This document shows positions 45,327 through 57,099 of a DNA stretch of 64,000 nt, one piece after another (within the stretch, counting starts at the first letter, position 1; the number at the start of each line of letters is the position of its first letter). The DNA is taken from contig NW_025954978.1 of NCBI RefSeq assembly GCF_022376445.1, positions 372,001 to 436,000 of the forward strand, written 5' to 3'. Under the pieces are notes generated by a model. It ran no database searches. It saw only the letters and a list, made by a program, of their open reading frames with translations, and was not told the DNA's origin. Made by a program: the position numbers and the translations under genes. Origin of the DNA: Fomitopsis serialis (lineage: Eukaryota; Basidiomycota; Agaricomycetes; Polyporales; Fomitopsidaceae).

Positions 45327-46323
45327 GGGACGTTCAAAGTTGCTGGAGCTCTGGAGCTCTGGAGGCTGGAGGCTGGAGCTCGCCCTCGGGGGATGCCGTC
45401 AGCCGCGCGACCGGTGTGGTCTCGCCGGAAATTCCAGCCACAGTGTGCTTATGTCATGTCACAGTGTGTGGCGCGAATACTACGAGGCCTATTGGACATT
45501 TAGGCTGGGTATTCAGGCTTGAATTCTTCGCAGTAGTCTTGAATGGAGGTGTTTTCACGGTCTGGCACTTTCACCTTTCTGCCGCCACTGCACGACACTC
45601 TGAGCATGTCGGTTTAGGGATTCGACGATGCACTTGCCCAATTAGGCAGTACAGCTCGTCCAACACCGACTACACCACCCTACACCAGCGGGGATCGGAG
45701 CATCACTCGCCCACAGCATACAATCTGATCATTACAGCAATATTAAAACTACAGTACGTGGCTGTAATTTAGGAAACACAGAGACTCGTTCGCGCTGTTC
45801 GGATGTAACGGGCGCGCCACATGCTTATGTCAGCACGTAGATATATCGTGCCAGCCTGTACCGTAGTTTCTCGCCTTTCCAACATTAGTATTTGAGTCGG
45901 TACTGTGACCGTTCTCCCTCATTCCGCCGTCCCGTGCGATCGTAGCCACTACGACCGCCTGAGCCGACCTTGCCCATTACATCGGACTAACTTATGGGTG
46001 GCTGACAGCTTAGTCAGCATACTGCGGCCACCTAATTCTCGTGTCGCACAGTGGTGCACCTATTTTATCTACGACAGCCCAAAAGAGCTCACGAGCTGCC
46101 TCAGTGTTTCTGAAGAGACTAGATGCAAGGCGTGGTGAGCATCGAGCGTGTATGGTACTTATACTGCATTAGGGAAGTCACACATGCTACCGGCGTGTGA
46201 CAGTGACCAGCGCGCACGCCTCGGAAAAGCCTAGCGGCAAACCCCGAGAACCGCCGCCTCCAAGCTCCAAGCTCCAGCGTCCTCCAGCTGGAGCTCCAGA
46301 GCTCCAGCAACTTTGAACGTCCC
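45327..46323. mobile_element. TA-flanked miniature inverted-repeat transposon, 997 bp
   Basis: The terminal inverted repeats are perfect over 33 bp, beginning GGGACGTTCAAAGTTGCTGG at 45327 and its reverse complement ending at 46323, and remain Gly-codon-like GGAGCT-rich beyond. The element is flanked on both sides by TA (45325-45326 and 46324-46325), the target duplication expected of the Tc1/mariner superfamily. The interior has no transposase, so it is non-autonomous. Confidence 0.85.
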
Positions 46324-46325
46324 TA

Positions 46326-49282
46326 CTGCGGCTGAGGTCCAGGACGCGGACTTCGATGTGCTGCTAAGTCACACCGTGCCATGAGGCCTTGAGGGTGTAC
46401 CTCCCCATCCTTTACGCTGTTTTCATGCCCTCGTTCGCAACTGCCTGCATAGGCCCCAAAGGCGACTTTTGTGCCCGAAGGATGACCTGAACAGCCTGTA
46501 GTATGCGCCTCGTCGCCGCTCTGAGCCTACCCGCGCTGCATAGGCCCGTACGTGCCTGCAACTTCCCCGTTTCCGATCGAAATCTATATTGATAGGTCAG
46601 CATATACCTCAGGAACTGTGTCATACATGATGGGTACATGCCGCGCAGCCTGAAACTTGAATGGTCCTAATTCAATTTATTCCGGAGATCGCGCTGACAT
46701 GCTGACTCGACGATACTCATAGTATCTAGACAGATTACGCGTCCGCTCTCGCCGTCTGCGCTCATCTTAAAAGCGGCACCAAGCGGTGCCAATTCTCTGC
46801 GCATGTCTTCACAAGTCTGGTACGTTGTCGACTTACAATGGCATCTCAGAAAGCTATCTACATCCAACACCACCTCTTGCAGTCTTCCCGTTCTCTCTAG
46901 TTATATCTGGAGCGAATGTCAAATCTTACGAGGTAAGTAACACAACTCGCCGCTTGTGAGATAATTATCCGGCACTTTTGCTGATGAGGATAACATGCAT
47001 ATATGCAGCCTTGCATGGCTTTATCTCGGCGGGGTCTCCCTGGAGAAGCGCTGCCGTAAGTTTGCCTTGATCTCCGGTCCCGTAAGAACCCATTCCTCCC
47101 TCATTCAATCGAGTTCTTGATCATGAACTCCATCGCAAAGCCCTGCAGGTCCCCAGGCCCGCCGCGATGAAAGCTCCTTCTAGTACGTCGCCACGTTTTT
47201 AGGTAGGCTCGGAGATGTAACCGTTGCAGGAGAATACACGTTCGTACGCTTGCCATCAGTTGATGTTCTGCTTCAAGAATCAGTGAATCAGCGTACTAAC
47301 AGACATTTAGAACCATTTAACATGATTGTCGTCCAACGACCACCGTGTCCGGTATACTGTGTATGCATTGCATGTCATATGCCTCAGGCGAGCGTTTCCA
47401 TACTTCTATCTCATCGAGTGCTTGACTCTACTCACAGTCCGTGTAGATCACGGAGTGATTCTGGGTTTGGTTAGTTAGTAGAACCTCATGAACTTGATAA
47501 AAGGGCACCAAAAGACATTTATCGGTGCGTAGCATTAACGCTTGCTAGTAGGAACGACTTCGTCAATCCGTTTCTTGGGTTATCCCTCAACCCGACCGGG
47601 AAGACAGGTTGCAGTGAGGCCGATACATCTGTGTGACAGGACAAATAATCAGTAATCGATTGAATGGATTCTTCACTCTGCGAATACCGACGGTACACAG
47701 TGGCTCAGGCAGACCAATCCCCGAGCGACAGCCGTCACAACTCAACACGCCTTCTACCTCCCCCTAAGGGTCTGCTAACACTTACAGGCCCAGTGCGGGT
47801 GAATGCTCCAGAGTTGAAGACAAAGGGTTCGAGGTCTGCCGCCTGCGGTAGAGGCGAGAGCACACATTCAGGATCGCCGCTGAATTACACCGCAACGCAG
47901 CACAAAGTGAGATTTACTCATATGGTCCAACGAAGTCCGCGAACAATGCAGAGGAAAGGAACTCACCTGTGCGACAGGTGGACTCGGGGTGGGGCCTTGC
48001 ATATCGTGCCGACAGGTTCGTACAAGGTTCGTAATTGATCCGGTGGACTTTCCAGTCAGCTCAGGTGAATTACGCTGCTGTGCGTTTTCGCGAATACGTA
48101 CCAGAGCAGTTGCGAGATCCCACACAGAGGGTCTATAGGAGTCTGTTCGGATGTCATATTGGTATGTGGGCTATTGCCTCGCCGACCCGGAGCAGGTGGA
48201 CAACTCACTTGATCGTTCCGTTCAGCCTCTACGGCTGGACCACTGGCGGTACGTTCTCTCTCCCTGCTATCTTCCACCAGGAGCTATTGTACGTGACTCC
48301 GACCGCTGCGAATTAGGCCTCAGGACTCAGGACTCGTTATGGTTCCGGGTGTAAGTGTTTCATACCTTCAAGCACGCTCAAGGCAAGGAACTATCTTGCA
48401 AGTATACCCCCGTTATGCTGGCGCTGCTGTTTAGCCGCGCCGTCGCTTGGGCACCTGTTCTTCAGGCTGGTTCAGATGGGTGCGGGTGAGATCCTTGGAC
48501 AGGACGGTGGTTTATCCGAGTCCTCTAGTGGGGCACACGATGTCACATGAGGAAAGGAGTATATGAGTACGGGCAACATTGACTAGACATTGTCTTACCA
48601 TGTCTGATTCGTCAACAGCATCGCCAAATTTGCGCGTTCGCCATGGCGTCAGGCGTTCAAACTTCAGCGCCCTCGACGTTAGCGGCAACCTTGTCTGAGT
48701 TGATGGCAAGGTTAATGCTTCGAGCGGGCCCTGCGGCTTCAAAGCTTCAAGCTTCAAGATGTAGTATCCAGGGATGCTTCGCTGTATTCCGTGTACAGTA
48801 CCGAACCACAGGTGAGAAAGATGACACGACATCCAAAATGACCTACTTACTGAATGAATCATCGACGACGTATAGCCAATTGGCTGTGCCCGCCGTACGC
48901 TGCGCTGCACGGGGTTGTGGCGAATCATGATGATGCTCAGGCTGTGGCAGGCAGGTCTGCTTACGGAAGCATGGCGCGCGGTGCCGCGGGTGCTTGAGTG
49001 CGCTCACAGATTTGACCACTGCGCTCACAGCTTTGCACGACGAGGAGGCTATTCCTGTAGTCTTCTTTTATACGCTGCTCATTGCTGTGCACCCTATTCT
49101 CTATCTCCGCCAGCGCGACACACTTCCTGCACCGCACGACTTCATCTTCACCCACCACACACGCTATCAGTGCTACTACACTCTACACAGGCTTCGTCCA
49201 ACCACCTCACGACTATTATTGCTTCTCCCTCTTCACCTGAAAGCGTAGAGGAACATCTCGCACCTCGCCACGCAGAAGCAGC
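46326..49282. other. Gene-poor region; 5' region of the membrane-protein gene at its end
   Basis: No family-like reading frame to about 48900. From about 49060 the sequence is CT-rich with several short frames, consistent with the leader of the following gene. Confidence 0.4.
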
Positions 49283-49411
49283 ATGCCGTTGCTCGAAAGT
49301 CTACAAGACGCGGTCTCGCGCGTTCTCCCCGAGAAGAAACCGACCTTGCCCATGCCCATGTCCACCACCGGAGGGATAGGGAACACGGGGATGCTGCCCT
49401 TCGAGGACGAT
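49283..49411 (+). CDS. Possible 5' exon or separate short gene
   Basis: An ATG in good context (GCAGCATGCC) opens a frame reading LESLQDAVSRVLPEKKP and then a Gly/Met-rich stretch, ending at GAGGACGAT|GTGAGT, a perfect donor. I could not find an in-phase join to the membrane-protein exon at 49688, so this is either its alternative first exon or a separate small gene. Confidence 0.35.
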
Positions 49412-49687
49412 GTGAGTTGCCTGCTCTTCGTTGGCGTGGCCCGACGGGCACCGGACGCTCCCGGCTGCGGCGCTCGCGATGCCTTCGTAGCAGCGCCCTC
49501 GCCGTGGTTACGTAATGTTCATGTCCTTTCAACATCCCACCACGCGTCTATGGCGACGTCTGCAGAGACGGGATGGTATCTCGTCTTTCTGCTCTTCATA
49601 CCTATCCTCTGGACACTATGGATCTGGGTTCATCTCTTCTCGTTGCTGTCGTTGAGGGCTTGCTGACGCGCCGGTTCATTTGCACAG

Positions 49688-50790
49688 ATGATCGTCTCGA
49701 AACCCTCCATCATCTTCCATGCGTCCCAGTCCTTCTTCAACTTCCTGGCAATGTGCTGCTTTGCCAGCGTCGCTGCCTTTCAGGCAAAGTGGAAAGTCGG
49801 GCCCTGTACGTCGCCTGCTATTCCGCGCTATCCTTCATCGTTGCTGATGTCGCTGTTCAGCGGGTCTTACCGGCTTTGCGCTTTTCATCTCTGTGATTGG
49901 GCTCCTCTTCCCACTATTCCTGCTCTTCGTTCCTGTGGTGTACGAAAAGTACAACAAGGGCGCACGGCTTGCACGCGCACTCAGCGAGCTCCGCGTGAGC
50001 TTCATCCTCACGGGCACGGGTACCGCCATTAGTCTCCTTATTTCGTACGTGCACTCGGGTCTCTTGTCGTCTACACTGAGCTGATCTGTTTGTCCCTCAG
50101 GTTTATTGTCACCATCTCGGCGTGGACGGAACCTGGCTGCAAGAACGCGGACAACGACCCGCACGAGAAGTTGGGCGACAGCTTCAAGAACGGGTTGTCT
50201 GGGTGGTGTGCGACTAAGAAGGCTGGAGCTGTCTTCTTCTGGCTGGCATTCGGTGCGTCTCATGCTACCGTTCTGTGGTCTTTGCTCATGGAAGCTCGAC
50301 AGGGTTTTGGCTGGCTTCACTCATCCTGACGATCATGAACTGGCGCAGCGGCAAAGTGACGCGGCCACGTGACCAACCGTTCACCCACCCAGCTGAGTTC
50401 TCCGAGGTCGCGTCCCACGAAGGCGACGAGTATGGCGACGAAGAGTCGCAATACCACATGAAACCCTCGTACAACTCTCATGACGCGCACTCGCCCTTCG
50501 CCGACACACCATACACCCCGCCCTCCTTCCCTGCCGCCCCCGCAGGCTCGTACAATGCTCCAGGTCAGCCACGGCCGAGCATAGACGCGTACGGCGCATT
50601 CTCCGACCCTCCTCCCTCGGGCTTTGGCGCGCCAGGTACAGCGACGCCACCGAGCGAGAGTCCGCGGGTCAGCAGGACGATGCAGTACGCGGACCCGTAC
50701 GCGGCGGTTCGCGCGACGGTCGCCGCGGGTCAGCGTACCTCCGCCGCTCCATCGAATCCTCCTATGTACAGCTCCTACAGCGGGTATTGA
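49688..50790 (+). CDS. Tetraspan (MARVEL-like) membrane protein with disordered tail
   Basis: Four exons: 49688-49805, 49861-50044, 50101-50252 and 50303-50790, phases all consistent, 313 residues. Four predicted membrane helices: around FHASQSFFNFLAMCCFASVAA, GFALFISVIGLLFPLFLLFVP, VSFILTGTGTAISLLISFIV and AVFFWLAFGFWLASLILTI (each quoted in part). A loop between helices 3 and 4 has two Cys (EPGCKN, GWCATKK), probably disulphide-linked. The C-terminal 170 residues are Pro/Ser/Tyr-rich, ending YSSYSGY. The topology resembles MARVEL-domain proteins of membrane subdomains, but there is no firm signature. The start at 49688 is the first in-frame ATG of the exon; an upstream exon at 49283 is possible. 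Confidence 0.82.
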
Positions 50791-51132
50791 GCGTAAGTTA
50801 ACGTCCGGCGGGCAGCTTGTGGACGATCTATTGTAGTATAGTAATGATCCATGGACTGCAGACGACCTTGGCACGACGACGCACATTGGCACGACTATAT
50901 TCCGACTCTGTTGTGTTATGAGATAGGAGTAGTTCAGTAACTTATAACATGATTGCCTATATATGTTGTCATGCAGCATACCATCGTCTCGCTGTTTCTT
51001 CGGTAGATCAGTATAAATGTGTAGACTGATGGCGCACAGGCGGCAGCGACAGTTCGCCTGAAAAGGAAGGCGTCGGCCCGAGCGCTTGTTGATCGTTGTT
51101 TGCCGGCCAGTTGGATCTTGTTTTCAGCCACC
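50791..51132. other. Intergenic, nothing recognised
   Basis: 3' flank of the tetraspan gene and promoter of the next gene. Confidence 0.4.
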
Positions 51133-53595
51133 ATGGCCCCGCGACAGCGTGCCCCCCGCCCGAGCCTGCGCCCGGCCCTGGCATCCTTTCAAACGTTCTC
51201 AGCTTCGTGACGCGGGAGCTCGAGTCTTTCGTGACTACAGCGGTGGGAGGGAGCGAAGTCAATGTGAGCACTGATGCCCGTTCCGCGCGAGTTCCATGTA
51301 GAATTTCATTGCAGGTTGAAGAACGAACGCGGCCACGGGCTTCGACTTCACGCGTCAAACTCGAGGGCAATGCAACCAACAAGAAGAGGCGGAGAAAGGA
51401 TAGCGTGCATCGACGCGTCCGCTCTGAGGTCGAAAGCGAGGAGGACGTGCAGGTGGATGCTGGTCCCAGTCGAAGGCCCGCGCGCGGTCACATCGAGTCG
51501 GATCCAGAGACCCCAAGAGCGCGACGACCTAGGAAGAAGACTCCCACTGGACGGTCTTCACCGTCTCCGACACCCACTCGTAGCAGAAGCAGAAGCAGAG
51601 GTGTTGAGCCGTACGAGGAAGAGACGTCTTACTCGCACGAGTACACCGTTCCGATCAATGGCACACCCAGCTCGAGGGCACCATCCCCTACACCTCCACC
51701 CCTTCCACCGCTTTTGAAAGCAAAGGAGGTTGTCACTATGCCTGGCTCACTGTTCCCTCGCTCGGAATCTCTAATCCCCGATTCGCCGCCTACCCCTGAA
51801 GTCCAAGAGCGCCGTGTCAGCTGGCTACCGCGTACACCCAGCCCAACTCCCCCAAGCACGAAGAAAGTTGAGCAGACTCGGCCCCCTACGGAGAAGTCAG
51901 AGAAGGCGAAGGGAAAGGAGCGCGCGTGGGACACATCAGGCGAAGTGCAGGTGCGCGGCAAAGAGCGAGAGCTGCGTGCGGCTCGCGAGGCGCAAGCTCG
52001 CGACGAGCCTGGCCGAGACGACGAGGAACGTGAATGCGATAAACTACGTATACGGATGCTGGAAGAAGAGATCACACGGCTGCGAGCCCAGGTACGTGTC
52101 AATGTCGCAGAAGGAAACTGGAGGTCTTAATTATCTGTTGTAGCTTGCAGCTCGGAACGATGGTTCTAGTCATTTACAACCACCTCCGGCTCCACCTCCA
52201 CCGCCTACGGCGAAACTTTTCAAAGCCCCCATCACGCCTACTGGTGCACGCGCAAACTCATTCCTCGCTTCCGCCCGTGCGCACCTGAAACCAACAACAC
52301 CTCCTATTGAAGCCCCTATCAACGCTGCAGCTGGTCGGACGCGTCGAGCAGGTCAACCCACGGTCAATGTGCCATCCGACAAGATGGCTGCCTTCCTGAA
52401 AGAGATGAAGACCGTGCGGTTGCGCAAGGTCAGCACAGGAGAGAGTGACAGTAGGGCAATGCCACCGCCTCGATACGTCCCTGGGGAGAGGTCATTCAGC
52501 GCTGTCGAAAACAACATCGGAGAAAAGCGGAAACGCGACGCTTTATTCGTCGGTGACATGGATCCAGGGCCGTCAAAGAAGCGCAATACAACGTTCATCG
52601 TGCCAAGCACTAGCGCCGGGTCCTCCGCGTCCTCGCAGTCCTCACAATCCTCACAGACGTCAGCGAACTCTTCACTGTTCTTCCCGCATCCAGATCATGT
52701 CCCTCCGCGAGGATGGCCTTCGGTTGCAACGACCGAGACAGACATCACCACTCCGTCGCTGTGCTCGGACAACGAGAACGAGAACGAGAATGAGCAAGAT
52801 GCAGATGATCGCCTGCCACCCACTCCACCTCACAATCGTATACGCCATTCAGCGCCAGGACGCGTGGATCAACGGAAGCCCAGCAGCTCACGCGATGTTA
52901 TCGACGTAGATGCAGAGTTTCCGGAGCCCAACCCAGTATTCCAACCGCAACCGCGACCAGCTCGTCAAGAAAAGACCCCGCCCTACGTTGATTTCCTCGC
53001 GCGTCGCCCACCGAATTCACCCATGCCGCCTACGCCTGTCCGAAGAGTTCCCGCCCCGGCACGCAAGCGTGCGAAACCACAACCTGCACCTATGGTCGAT
53101 GAGGACGTGTCGGACGGTGATGACCCCCTCTCGATGTCTCTCCCAGACTTGGGGCGACCCGGCTCGACGCCACATCCTACACGAGAGAAACGGCCTGCGC
53201 GGAAGTCTGGCTCGAGGACTTCGTCAAGTGCATCACGCGAAACCAGCGCGCACAGCAGTGCGAAGTCTCAAGAGGCTCCGTCGAACCGAGCACGGAGGCG
53301 CCGCACGCTTGATGACGAGCTGCGCCGTGCGGGCGATAGGCTCTGGGATCCGGACGCCCTCTCGGACGACGAGTTGGCGGGGGGCGTCGAGAGCAGCGAG
53401 CTCGTCGGCGTGGGGATGAAAAGCAAGAAGAAGGGCTTCCTCAAAGGCGGCGGGGCTGCTGGCAAGCCTGTCTTCGTGGGCGTGGGGCATGTCCAAGGCG
53501 TCGAGGACGACGGGGACGACGAGGATGAGGATGACCCCCCGCCTCCTGTTCCACGGCGGAGGAAGGGGGCAAAGGCCAGGGAACGTGTCGAGTGA
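51133..53595 (+). CDS. Large disordered protein with central coiled coil, unknown function
   Basis: Three exons: 51133-51263, 51315-52091 and 52144-53595. The ATG at 51133 has an ideal context (CCACCATGG) but is one base out of frame with the rest of exon 1. Adding one C to the run at 51152-51157 makes it fit the first intron phase and gives 786 residues. The N-terminus has one ordered-looking helix (NVLSFVTRELESFVTTAVGG). Then come basic clusters (KKRRRKD), Ser/Pro repeats with SRSRSR, and a charged coiled coil (ECDKLRIRMLEEEITRLRAQ). A short conserved-looking segment reads DKMAAFLKEMKTVRLRKV, and the end is acidic and Lys-rich. The WH2-like look of the MKTVRLRKV segment is only a guess. Probably nuclear. 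No family recognised. Confidence 0.75.
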
Positions 53596-53808
53596 TTCAT
53601 TGTCCGTGTGATATGCTGTCGATCTTGCTTTGTCGTTCTGGCTATCTACATTCAGCGCCCATTGTATCATAGGCATTAGTATTGTATCTTTTCAATATTC
53701 TAGCGTGTATCTGATAGACATGTTTCTTTTCTGCCCATTGGTGCTACGCTGCTACACTGTCGGACTCCACGAGTAGCTCTGCTGAAGATCATACCAACGG
53801 AGCGCTGC
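53596..53808. other. Convergent 3' flanks
   Basis: 213 bp between two converging stop codons; no gene. Confidence 0.5.
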
Positions 53809-56537
53809 TCAGCTGGACTGCAAAGCTGCAAGAATTCTACTCTGCATGGTGTCCACAACAGCCGGCGCTGTGTTCAAACTAAGTATGAAGTATGCAACGT
53901 CGCCCAGTGTGCGGTAGTGCGTTCCGAAGGGTGCACCACCGGGGGCCGAGGAGGGTGCGTCTTTGTTCGTCGGAAGACGGAGGGACTGTAGAAGCTTTTG
54001 TGCAGAGTGCGACCCATAGCCTGTATGAGATGTTTGAGCATCCTGGCGACCCGTTTGGATAGAAGGTAGTAGCTTACCGCCAGCGCTATCTCTGATTTTG
54101 AATGCGAGCACGGTGCCCAAGGTCATGACTTCATCGACAACGTCCAGCCTGGCAAGCTTGTCGACGAAGTCCGGGGTCCAAAGGCTCCAGACCGACGTCT
54201 CCTTCCGCTTTCCAGCACTCTCGACGACCCCCCACTTCGCCCGCGCATCATCCCACTGTCCGCTCTCCGCCATCTTCTCCACGATACGCAGCGTCTCGTT
54301 CGCGACCTCGCAGCCCACGGGATACGCGGTGTAGCTGTGCCCGTGGAGAAGCGCGTCCAGCTTGCTGTCGCTGTTGAACGCCTGGAAGATAAAGTCGGAC
54401 GCCAGCGTCACCGCCAGTGGGAGCAGCCCGCCCGTCAGAATCTTCGCGTGGACGGAGATGTCGGGGTTGACGCCGAGTAGCGGACCCGTTGTCCGCAGAC
54501 CGAGACGGTAGAATCCGACGAAGACCTCGTCGAAGATGACTGGGAGGCCGTACCAGCCTCCGTGCGCGGGCGGGTGGGCTTCGGAGGCGCGGACGACGTC
54601 GATGAGGACGCGCTGGAAGAGTGGGTCGACGAAAATCATGCCGCCTGCGCCCATGACGAGTGGCTCGAGCACCAGGGCGGCGATCTCTGGCATCCCGCGC
54701 TCCTTCAGTTTCTTGAGCGTAGTGGTGACGAAGCCACGATAGACTTTGGCGAGCGGGGTGTCCAGACGAGATTGGACGTCGTATGCTTGTTGTAGCGATC
54801 CAACGTCTACGTTGACTGCCCCATCTGCTGCAGACGCTATCGACGCAGGAAGAGATACGACAACTCGTCCTTTCTTGTTGGAAACCGTGGGCGGGTCGAG
54901 CCAGCAACCCTTGGCATCATGCCATTCGCATGTATACACGCCCTCCTCGCAAGCATCCATCGCGCCGATCGTATCACCGTGGTAGCTGCCCTTGAGTCCG
55001 AGTATGCCAAGATCCTTCCTACGCTCCCCGTTCGCCGTCGCTCCTGGGTTGCGAGAGGCATACGCACGAAGAGCCATTTTGAGCGCGACCTCCATCCCGG
55101 TGGACCCGTCATCAGAGAAGAACGCACGCGAGGCCCAGCCCTTGCCCGGTCCTTCGTGTACGAGACGCTCCGCGAGCCGGAGGGCGGGCGCGTGCGTCGC
55201 TTCGGGGAACATGACATGGCCGTAGCGGCCTGCAGCGCAGGCTGCGGCAAGAGTGAGCGATGGGTGCGCGTGTCCGATGGCTTGTGTCCACCAGGAGGCA
55301 GAACCATCGAGCTGCGGTTCGAGGAGAGACGTAGTGGCAGTGTCCTGAGATGCCGTTGCTCTGTGGCCATTATATATGGAGAAAAAATCCTTGGAGGCAC
55401 TGTCAATGACGTTGATGTCGGATGGCCCTTTTACGAGCCCGTGCTGCACGAATGGCCACCAGATCGTGTCAGAGGTACGCCGTGGCATGGAGTCGAGCTC
55501 CGCGATCCGGTCCGCATGGCACTTGTCCAGATGTCCGAGCGCGTCGAACATTCCGCCTTGGAGGGAATCCGGTACGAGGTGAGAGTAGTATTTGCCCATC
55601 TCCACGCGTTCTTCATCGGGGTTGGTGAGTCGCTTGTGCGGAGGGTCCACAGGCAGCACACGGATACCACGCTCCGAGAAGTAGGGTGTGAGATATTCGA
55701 AGTTGCGGTAGTAGGCATCCTTGAAAAGCAAGACTAGGTCGATGATGTAGCCGCGGAGCGAGAGAGACTCGTATGATGATATGGTGGTTGAGATACCACC
55801 AAGGTGACTATCGCCGACCAGAATAGTCGGCAAGAACAGAGGCCTATAGGCGTCGACTTGCGTTGTTCCGGATAATGTCGGGCTATGGATACCTGCGGTA
55901 GTTGTCTATTAGTAACTCAAGGCTGGGATGCGACAAGTGATGATTTGCTATACGACCCCGACCACGATTGAGATGCAGGGAAATCAAAACGAGTCATGAG
56001 TGAAGCGCAGCTTACCTCCAGCAGTTTCCACGTACATGTGCGAAGGACGACTTGTTTGCTGTGCTGTGCGCCTGATGTGGTCAGCTACAGCGGTAACAAA
56101 TGCCCCATCGGAAGGCGCTTCCGTCTTCAATTAGGGTGAGTTTCATACAGTCACATAGGTTCAGCGGAGGCAGGAAACACTAGAGAAGTCGGAAGCCCTA
56201 CCTGCTTGTTAGAGAGCCTGGCCGCTAGATGCGGGCTGACAGGGTCGTCATATCGAAATAAGCATCTCGCATGCATCTCTTTGCCTTCGGCGCTGGCATA
56301 GAACTTGACATGTCTAGAAGGAAGGTCTGAGTCTCAGCGACTACACAAATGTTGCAGTGCTGCCTGACCTGTCATCTGCGTCTTCAAGCGGTCCCGTACT
56401 CACAGGTTTTAGATAGTGGGTTGGGACGTTCTGCCGAACAGATGCCCGGACAAGAGCAGTGGTTATTATTGTTTGCCAACATCTGTGTTCGCTCCGAAAA
56501 CTTGATGAATTCGGAGGTTTTTGAAGAGCGAAGACAT
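53809..56537 (-). CDS. BIO3-BIO1: Fused dethiobiotin synthetase / DAPA aminotransferase
   Basis: Bifunctional biotin enzyme. The N-terminal synthetase closes the ureido ring of dethiobiotin using ATP and CO2. The C-terminal PLP aminotransferase makes diaminopelargonate from KAPA and S-adenosylmethionine. Five exons: 56537-56369, 56313-56202, 56124-56016, 55892-54078 and 54020-53809. Synthetase motifs: GANTDVGKT (P-loop), THYLKPVSTGPLEDADDR, FRYDDPVSPHLAAR, YVETAGG and ILVGDSHLGGI. Aminotransferase motifs: WWTQAIGHAHPSL, DDGSTGMEVALKMALRAY, YHGDTIGAMD, FDEVFVGFYR (PLP Asp) and AKILTGGLLPLA (PLP Lys). Predicted 805 residues, as usual for the fusion. One A is missing at about 56472-56474 (GGCAAAC for GGCAAAAC), which would cut the P-loop exon out of frame. 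The splice phase of exon 1 fits only if it is restored, so an assembly error is likely. Confidence 0.93.
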
Positions 56538-57099
56538 AAGCAGCACAGATGGCAGCGTAGACGGTCAGTATCAAGATCGAGTCAATGTCGCTGCACAAGG
56601 CATGACACTGTAGCACTATTGCCACAACTCCGCACAATGTCCGCGGGAGGAACGCACCGGTGGTCTGACCGCCACAAAATGCATAACCCAATTTGGAGCG
56701 CCTGTGGTTGTTTGTTGTTGTTGAATTCAGAGGCTCTTGGACAACACACACAAACAACACGTCGGAAGCGCGCACCCAATAGGCGCCCGCCGTGTGCTGC
56801 GTTGCCACCACCCACTGGCGCACACCGGGACATCCGTGCTCAAAGTTCTAGTTCAGAGAACTGACGAATATCTGATGCCGGGTTCTACATAGTTCGCTGA
56901 AGACCTGTACCAACACTATCAAGTATCGCTCAGGACCCCAGCGCTCAACGTCCCGAACCCGGCCGACACGCCGGCACCGGCATCGGGCGACTTCAACTTG
57001 AGCTACTAAATCCTCGACCTGCTCCAGTCGTTTACGCGTCTTCATCCTGCAATTGTACATGAACTTCACTGTGATATAGCTCCCTTTGTTTCCTTCAAA
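56538..57099. promoter_or_regulatory. Divergent intergenic region between BIO3-BIO1 and CWH43
   Basis: 563 bp between opposite start codons, presumably containing both promoters; no strong motif identified. Confidence 0.4.

Noticed and set aside
54536..55737. Long plus-strand frames opposite BIO3-BIO1
   Set aside because: They are antisense shadows of the aminotransferase coding exon, which has clear PLP motifs.
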